Below the pieces are notes generated by a model, which saw only the letters and a list, made by a program, of their open reading frames with translations, did not search any database and was not told the DNA's origin. DNA of 64,000 nucleotides from Geobacillus stearothermophilus ATCC 12980 (GTDB lineage Bacteria > Bacillota > Bacilli > Bacillales > Anoxybacillaceae): contig NZ_CP128494.1 of the NCBI RefSeq assembly GCF_030369615.1, positions 1,445,501-1,509,500 on the forward strand. Reading direction: 5' to 3'. Position 1 is the first letter of the stretch. The number at the start of each line of letters is the position of its first letter. Below are positions 59,793 to 64,000 of this stretch, one piece after another. Made by a program: the position numbers and the translations under genes.

Positions 59793-60800
59793 GTGCCGAA
59801 ACGATACACGAATCTCGACAACGTCTCGACGCACAAAACATGGACCGATTTCCGCCGCTGGCAGCGGGAACGGAAACAAAAGCAAAAAGACTTGTCGTAC
59901 GTCGTACCGCACGCCGTGCCGCCGCAATGGAACCGGCTTCATCATCCGAACGGACGGCCGCAGCTTTGTTGGATCGGCCATTCGACGTTCGTCGTGCAAA
60001 TGAACGGCATCACGATCGTCACCGACCCGGTTTGGGCGAAGCGGATGGGCGCGGCCAAACGCTTGACGGCTCCTGGTGTTCCGCTTGACAAGATGCCGCC
60101 CGTGGACGTTGTGCTCATTTCCCACGGCCACTATGACCATTTGCATTTCGGCAGCCTCCGCCGTTTGCACGGTGACCCGCACATATTCGTGCCCGAGGGG
60201 CTCGGCCGCTTGTTCCGCCGCCGCGGCTATCGCCGTGTCACCGAACTGTCATGGTGGGAAACGGCCTCCTTTCACGGCGTATCGCTCACATTTGTTCCCG
60301 CCCAACATTGGACGCGGCGGACGCTGTGGGACACGAACACGTCGCATTGGGGCGGATGGGTGATCACATCAAACGGCGCCCCCACCATTTACTTCGCCGG
60401 CGACAGCGGCTACTTCCGCGGCTTTCGCGACATCGGCGAACGCTTTTCCATCGACTATGCGCTCTTGCCGATCGGCGCGTACGAACCGGAATGGTTCATG
60501 GGGCCGCAGCACACGACCCCGGAAGAAGCGGTGCAGGCGTTTTTGGACTGCCGGGCCCGCCTGTTTGTGCCGATGCATTACGGGGCGTTCCGCTTGGCCG
60601 ACGATACGCCGAAAGAAGCGCTTGACCGCCTATGGGCTGAATGGCGGCGGCGCGAATTGGAAGAGGAGCGCTTGCTTTGCTTGAAGCTCGGCGAGGTGAT
60701 CGATGCCGCCCAAGCGTTGACGGCCCTTTCCCCATTCGACAATTCGTTCAGCCAAACAAGCGCAATCACCACGGTGAAACAAGCGCGGCAAAAGGAATGA
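59793..60800 (+). CDS. Metallo-beta-lactamase-fold hydrolase (NAPE-PLD/UlaG-like)
   Basis: A 335-residue MBL-fold enzyme. LCWIGHSTFVVQMNGITIVTDPVW near 60 and the zinc motif LISHGHYDHLHFGSL near 108 are followed by PAQHWTRR near 175, YFAGDSGYFRGF near 202 and PMHYGAFRL near 255. This set is typical of NAPE-hydrolysing phospholipase D and UlaG-like lactonases. Substrate unknown. GTG at 59793 follows GGGGTGA; the frame extends upstream to 59619 without a better site. It ends at a terminator shared with the convergent ycgQ. Confidence 0.88.
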   Translation: MPKRYTNLDNVSTHKTWTDFRRWQRERKQKQKDLSYVVPHAVPPQWNRLHHPNGRPQLCWIGHSTFVVQMNGITIVTDPVWAKRMGAAKRLTAPGVPLDKMPPVDVVLISHGHYDHLHFGSLRRLHGDPHIFVPEGLGRLFRRRGYRRVTELSWWETASFHGVSLTFVPAQHWTRRTLWDTNTSHWGGWVITSNGAPTIYFAGDSGYFRGFRDIGERFSIDYALLPIGAYEPEWFMGPQHTTPEEAVQAFLDCRARLFVPMHYGAFRLADDTPKEALDRLWAEWRRRELEEERLLCLKLGEVIDAAQALTALSPFDNSFSQTSAITTVKQARQKE

Positions 60801-60816
60801 GCGCAACTTTATCCAA

Positions 60817-60845
60817 AAGAGCGAGCCAGTCCGCGGCTCGCTCTT
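60817..60845. terminator. Bidirectional terminator between the MBL-fold gene and ycgQ
   Basis: AAGAGCGAGCC pairs perfectly with GGCTCGCTCTT around a 7-base loop; A and T runs lie on both sides. It overlaps the last base pairs of the ycgQ stop. Confidence 0.82.
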
Positions 60846-61689
60846 ATTCATTGAATTGGCGGTATACGTACGGCTCCTTCGGTTTGGCCACCCTCTCCCA
60901 TGACGTCACTTTTACATACGGAAGCGTCATATGAAACGGCTGGTAATACATGGTGGATAGCGTACCTTTCACATGAATCCATTCATCATTTTGAAGCGGC
61001 ACCGTCTTTGGAAACTGAAGGAGCAGCCCGTACACCCCTGAATCCGCAACACAATGAATGATTCCAAAGCGAAGGAGAAACGCCTCATTGGCGCGCGTCG
61101 TTTCCTCACGGTAAACAAACCCGGTGAATTCAATGTCGCGGGCGGCGAATGCACCGGGAAACTGATAAATCGTTTCCATGGCATTTAAATAGTTTTGATC
61201 ATTCAACTCCAAGCGAGCAAGACGACCATATTTTTTCAGCTCTTTTTCCATGGCATTTTGATAATCGTCCCGCCCATAATACATGCTCGTATCCGGACGC
61301 AAAAACTGCCGCTGGGCAAACGGATCGCTGCCGTCAGCTGCCATCCCAGGAACATGAATCCCTTTCGCCTTTACGACTTCAGAATCCAGCGTCGCAACGG
61401 GAAACAAGAAGGCGGAAACAAGCGGAAAAACAAAAATAAGGTAATTCACCGCCCGCTTCCAGCGCGCGGACGGCTCATGATGATGACCGCAGCATTCTTC
61501 CCCATGATCGTGCGGTTCCTCGTTGCGGCTTGCCAGCACAAATTGCGCGATCGTTAAAAAAGCAAACACAAACATCGCACTAAACGAAATATACGAATAC
61601 CGCATATTAATGTATTTGCTCAACTCTCCAGTAATATATAAATGAAAAAACAAAAACGCAAACCCAAGCAAAATATACATGCGAATCAT
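60844..61689 (-). CDS. ycgQ: YcgQ family membrane protein (TIGR03943), partner of the YcgR permease
   Basis: A 281-residue protein. Three N-terminal membrane segments (residues 3-20, 33-52, 80-98) flank a metal-binding loop rich in His and Cys (PHDHGEECCGHHHEP near 58-72). The rest is a long extracytoplasmic domain (ARDIEFTGFVYREE, RFGIIHCVADSGVYGLLLQFP). It is the DUF1980 partner always found with YcgR-type permeases. The pair is suspected to move a metal or sulfur compound; substrate unproven. It starts 15 bases after ycgR. Confidence 0.88.
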   Translation of the reverse strand: MIRMYILLGFAFLFFHLYITGELSKYINMRYSYISFSAMFVFAFLTIAQFVLASRNEEPHDHGEECCGHHHEPSARWKRAVNYLIFVFPLVSAFLFPVATLDSEVVKAKGIHVPGMAADGSDPFAQRQFLRPDTSMYYGRDDYQNAMEKELKKYGRLARLELNDQNYLNAMETIYQFPGAFAARDIEFTGFVYREETTRANEAFLLRFGIIHCVADSGVYGLLLQFPKTVPLQNDEWIHVKGTLSTMYYQPFHMTLPYVKVTSWERVAKPKEPYVYRQFNE

Positions 61690-61704
61690 GCCGCCACCTC
61701 CTTG

Positions 61705-62571
61705 CTAGATCAATAGCGATCCGGCAAACACAAACAACGTGATATAGGAAATCAGTTTCCACACAAACCGGGCTCGGAATGACTGAAACAACATGAGCGT
61801 ATTTTTCACATCGAGCATCGGCCCGTAAACGAGAAACGCTGCCAGCGCGTGAAACGGAAATGTGCTTTGAAACGACGAGGCGATAAATGCGTCCGCCTCG
61901 GAACAGAGCGACAGCACGAAGGCGAGCGCCATCATGACCAAAGAGGCCGCCACTTTCCCATTGCCGATCGACACAAGCGCCGACGTTTTCACATACGTTT
62001 GCATCGCCGAAGCAATGAACGCCCCAATGATCAAATACTTCCCGGTCGCAAAAAATTCATCGATCGTATGGCGCAGGGTGCCAACGATTTTCTCTTTCCA
62101 AGTACGGGGCATCATCGGCATCTCGCGCCGTTCATGGCGCAACTCGCTGCCTTCATGCCGAATCGCCATCACGGCGCCGACAGTGACGGCGACGGCGCAA
62201 GCGAACAGCGCCCGGCACAATACCATCGTCCAACTGCTTCCGAAAGCGATATACGTCGAAAACAGCACAACCGGATTGATGACGGGCGCCGTTAACATAA
62301 ACGGCACGGCCGCGTAAAGCGGCACCCCCTTGGCGACGAGACGGCGGGTGATCGGCACGATGCTGCATTCGCATGAAGGGAAAAACACTCCAAGCAATGT
62401 GGCATAAACAATGGCCAAAAGGCGGTTTTTCGGCACCCACCGTTGTACGGCCTCTTCACTGACAAACATTTGAATGACTCCGGAAACAAACACCCCGAGC
62501 ACGACGAACGGCAACGATTCAATCAATATGCTGATAAAAATCGTATTCAGCTGCAAAAACGTGTTCATCAT
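61705..62571 (-). CDS. ycgR: YcgR family permease (DUF318)
   Basis: A 288-residue permease with about eight membrane segments: IESLPFVVLGVFVSGVIQMFV near 20, then the signature LGVFFPSCECSIVPITRRLVAKGVPLYAAVPFMLTAPVINPVV at 58-100 with CEC and two Pro-Val motifs, repeated in LSLCSEADAFIASSFQ near 220. The first ATG after GAGGAGAACCC (62571) is followed by a second. It forms a unit with ycgQ. Several metals have been suggested for the family without firm evidence here. Confidence 0.9.
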   Translation of the reverse strand: MMNTFLQLNTIFISILIESLPFVVLGVFVSGVIQMFVSEEAVQRWVPKNRLLAIVYATLLGVFFPSCECSIVPITRRLVAKGVPLYAAVPFMLTAPVINPVVLFSTYIAFGSSWTMVLCRALFACAVAVTVGAVMAIRHEGSELRHERREMPMMPRTWKEKIVGTLRHTIDEFFATGKYLIIGAFIASAMQTYVKTSALVSIGNGKVAASLVMMALAFVLSLCSEADAFIASSFQSTFPFHALAAFLVYGPMLDVKNTLMLFQSFRARFVWKLISYITLFVFAGSLLI

Positions 62572-62598
62572 GGGTTCTCCTCTCATTTACAACCGTTC

Positions 62599-62627
62599 AT
62601 TTTACCATGAGAAATGGCCATTGTCAT
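62599..62627 (-). promoter_or_regulatory. Promoter of ycgRQ
   Basis: On the minus strand ATGACA and TAAAAT are 17 bp apart, and the -10 is preceded by TGG (extended). It lies 28 bases before the ycgR start. Confidence 0.6.
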
Positions 62628-62642
62628 GAAAATTTGGTAAGA

Positions 62643-62679
62643 AAAATCAAAAAGGCGCTTCGCCTTTGGCGAAACGCCT
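62643..62679 (-). terminator. Terminator after the fructose PTS gene
   Basis: On the minus strand AGGCG-TTTCGCC pairs with GGCGAA-CGCCT around three A and is followed by TTTTTGATTTTT, ten bases after the stop. Confidence 0.85.
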
Positions 62680-62688
62680 CTTCTTCTA

Positions 62689-64000
62689 TTATTCTTCCAC
62701 TTCTTTTTTCCACAGCCCGACCATCAATGCGGTCACGATGGAACCAATCAAAATAGCCAATATATAAAGCCATGCGCTGCCTTTGACGATCGGGATGACG
62801 AAAATTCCGCCGTGCGGCGCCGGAAGTCCGATGCCAAACAGCATCGTCAGCGCCCCGGCTACAGCTGAGCCGACGATAATCGACGGAATGACCCGCACCG
62901 GATCGGCCGCCGCAAACGGAATCGCCCCTTCCGTGATGAACGAAGCACCCATGACATAGCACGTTTTTCCAGCTTCACGCTCGGCTTTCGTAAACTTTTT
63001 CTTAAAGAACGTCGTCGCTAGCGCCAAGCCGAGCGGCGGCACCATCCCGCCGGCCATAATGGCCGCATGCGGCGCAAAGTTGCCCGCTTCAATCATGGCC
63101 AGCCCAAACGTATACGCCGCTTTGTTGATCGGTCCGCCCATATCAACCGCCATCATGCCGCCCAACACCGCACCAAGCAGCACTAAGTTCGCGGTTCCCA
63201 TTCCGGAAAGCCAATGTTTCAACCCTTCATTCAGCGCTTTGACAGGATCGATGACCACATACATCATGATGACGCCAGTGAGAAAAATGCCGAATACCGG
63301 ATAGAGCAGCACCGGTTTAATCCCCTCAAGCGACTGCGGCAGGCGGCTGAACAGTTTCCGTAATCCGACGACCAAATACCCGGCTAGGAAACCAGCAATC
63401 AATCCGCCGAGGAAACCAGCGCCGCCGTTGGCCGCCATAAAGCCGCCGACCATCCCCGGCGCAAACCCTGGTCGATCGGCAATGCTCATGGCGATGAATG
63501 CGGCCAGCACAGGAACCATCAACGCGAACGCATTGCCACCGCCGATGTCCATTAACAGTTTGGCAAACGGATGATACGACGGATCGTTCGGGTCAAACGC
63601 TTTAATGCCGAACGTGAAGGAAATGGCAATCAAAATCCCGCCGCCGACGACAAACGGAAGCATATTTGATACGCCGTTCATCAAATGCTTGTAAAAACCG
63701 GTGCGCGGTTTCGCCGCCCCCACGCTGCCCCGCGCCGCACCGCCTGCCCGATAAATCGGCGCGTCTTGGCGGAGCGCCTGCTCGATGAGCTTCTCCGGCT
63801 CGCGGATCGCACGAGCGACCGGCACTTGGATGACAGGTTTCCCGTCAAAACGGTCCATGTCGACTTGTTTATCGGCTGCGACAATGATCGCCGCGGCTTC
63901 TTCAATCTCCTGTGCGGTGAGAGCGTTTTTCACTCCATCTGAGCCATTGGTCTCGACTTTGATGGATACCCCCATTTCGGCTGCTTTCGCCTTCAGTGCA
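62689..64000 (-). CDS. fruA: Fructose-type PTS permease, EIIBC part (5' end outside the window)
   Basis: The visible 437 residues enter from the right edge in the EIIB domain (IKVETNGSDGVKNALTAQEI, AADKQVDMDRFDGKPV). After an Ala/Gly-Pro linker follow about ten membrane segments of the fructose EIIC domain (LMNGVSNMLPFVVGGGILIAI, ADRPGFAPGMVGGFMAANGGAGFLGGLIAGF, GGPINKAAYTFG, SFITEGAIPFAAADPVRVIPS, PAPHGGIFV). It imports and phosphorylates fructose at the membrane. A fused EIIA domain or a fruR-fruK operon may lie beyond the edge. The frame is open to base 64000. Confidence 0.93.
   Translation of the reverse strand, partial: ALKAKAAEMGVSIKVETNGSDGVKNALTAQEIEEAAAIIVAADKQVDMDRFDGKPVIQVPVARAIREPEKLIEQALRQDAPIYRAGGAARGSVGAAKPRTGFYKHLMNGVSNMLPFVVGGGILIAISFTFGIKAFDPNDPSYHPFAKLLMDIGGGNAFALMVPVLAAFIAMSIADRPGFAPGMVGGFMAANGGAGFLGGLIAGFLAGYLVVGLRKLFSRLPQSLEGIKPVLLYPVFGIFLTGVIMMYVVIDPVKALNEGLKHWLSGMGTANLVLLGAVLGGMMAVDMGGPINKAAYTFGLAMIEAGNFAPHAAIMAGGMVPPLGLALATTFFKKKFTKAEREAGKTCYVMGASFITEGAIPFAAADPVRVIPSIIVGSAVAGALTMLFGIGLPAPHGGIFVIPIVKGSAWLYILAILIGSIVTALMVGLWKKEVEE

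Overview
The window reads as a chromosomal segment of Geobacillus or a very close thermophilic Bacillaceae relative. The evidence is the moderately high GC coding style, strong AGGAGG-type ribosome binding sites, Bacillus-specific families (YpjP, bacilliredoxin BrxA, a YjcZ-like sporulation peptide, a KinB-like kinase) and gene order on the left that follows the Bacillus subtilis ypjP - yphP - (ilvD) - ypgR - (ypgQ) - bsaA - metA block. ilvD and ypgQ are absent here, and ypgR has lost its N-terminal domain. All identifications come from reading motifs and from family knowledge; no database search was run.

Layout. 1-6.8 kb: secretory and hypothetical genes, an aminotransferase with a one-base frameshift, redox enzymes and metA, ending in small (probably sporulation-associated) genes. 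6.8-24.7 kb: one long minus-strand cobalamin operon. In transcription order it holds a B12 riboswitch with an intrinsic terminator as expression platform, cbiW, the cobalt ECF transporter cbiMNQO, cbiH60, cbiX, cbiJ, cbiC, cbiD, cbiET, cbiL, cbiF, cbiG, cbiA, cobQ, cobT, cobA and cobO. This is nearly the complete anaerobic (early cobalt insertion) route; cbiB, cobU, cobS and cobC are not in the window. 24.7-31 kb: an RraA-like gene, tRNA-Gln, a secreted glycerophosphodiesterase, a complete IS982-type insertion sequence, and an AT-richer pflBA pair. 31-45 kb: topoisomerase III, an aldo/keto reductase, a signal-peptide-bearing oligoendopeptidase F, a striking 127-bp cloverleaf-forming palindromic element, the NAD salvage genes pncB and pncA, yidC, and a 1386-residue TPR protein with an embedded C39-like cysteine peptidase domain.

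45-53 kb: the respiratory nitrate reductase operon narGHJI and a divergent hemerythrin-like gene. Promoters here carry FNR/CRP-type TGTGA-N6-TCACA boxes 21-22 bp from their -10 elements, so the block looks like a small anaerobic regulon; a third similar promoter may drive an unannotated small membrane protein. 53-64 kb: a HemD-like protein, an InhA-type secreted metalloprotease, a sporulation-type sensor kinase, a second methionine aminopeptidase, YjbQ, a metallo-beta-lactamase-fold hydrolase, the YcgR/YcgQ permease pair, and the 3' part of a fructose PTS permease gene cut by the window edge.

The genes suggest a facultatively anaerobic spore former that makes B12 under cobalamin feedback, respires nitrate and ferments through pyruvate formate-lyase. 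The least explained items are the cloverleaf palindrome at 36.1 kb, the TPR-C39 protein, the structured noncoding insert inside the cob operon at 9.2-9.4 kb, and the tandemly duplicated promoter at 45.05 kb.
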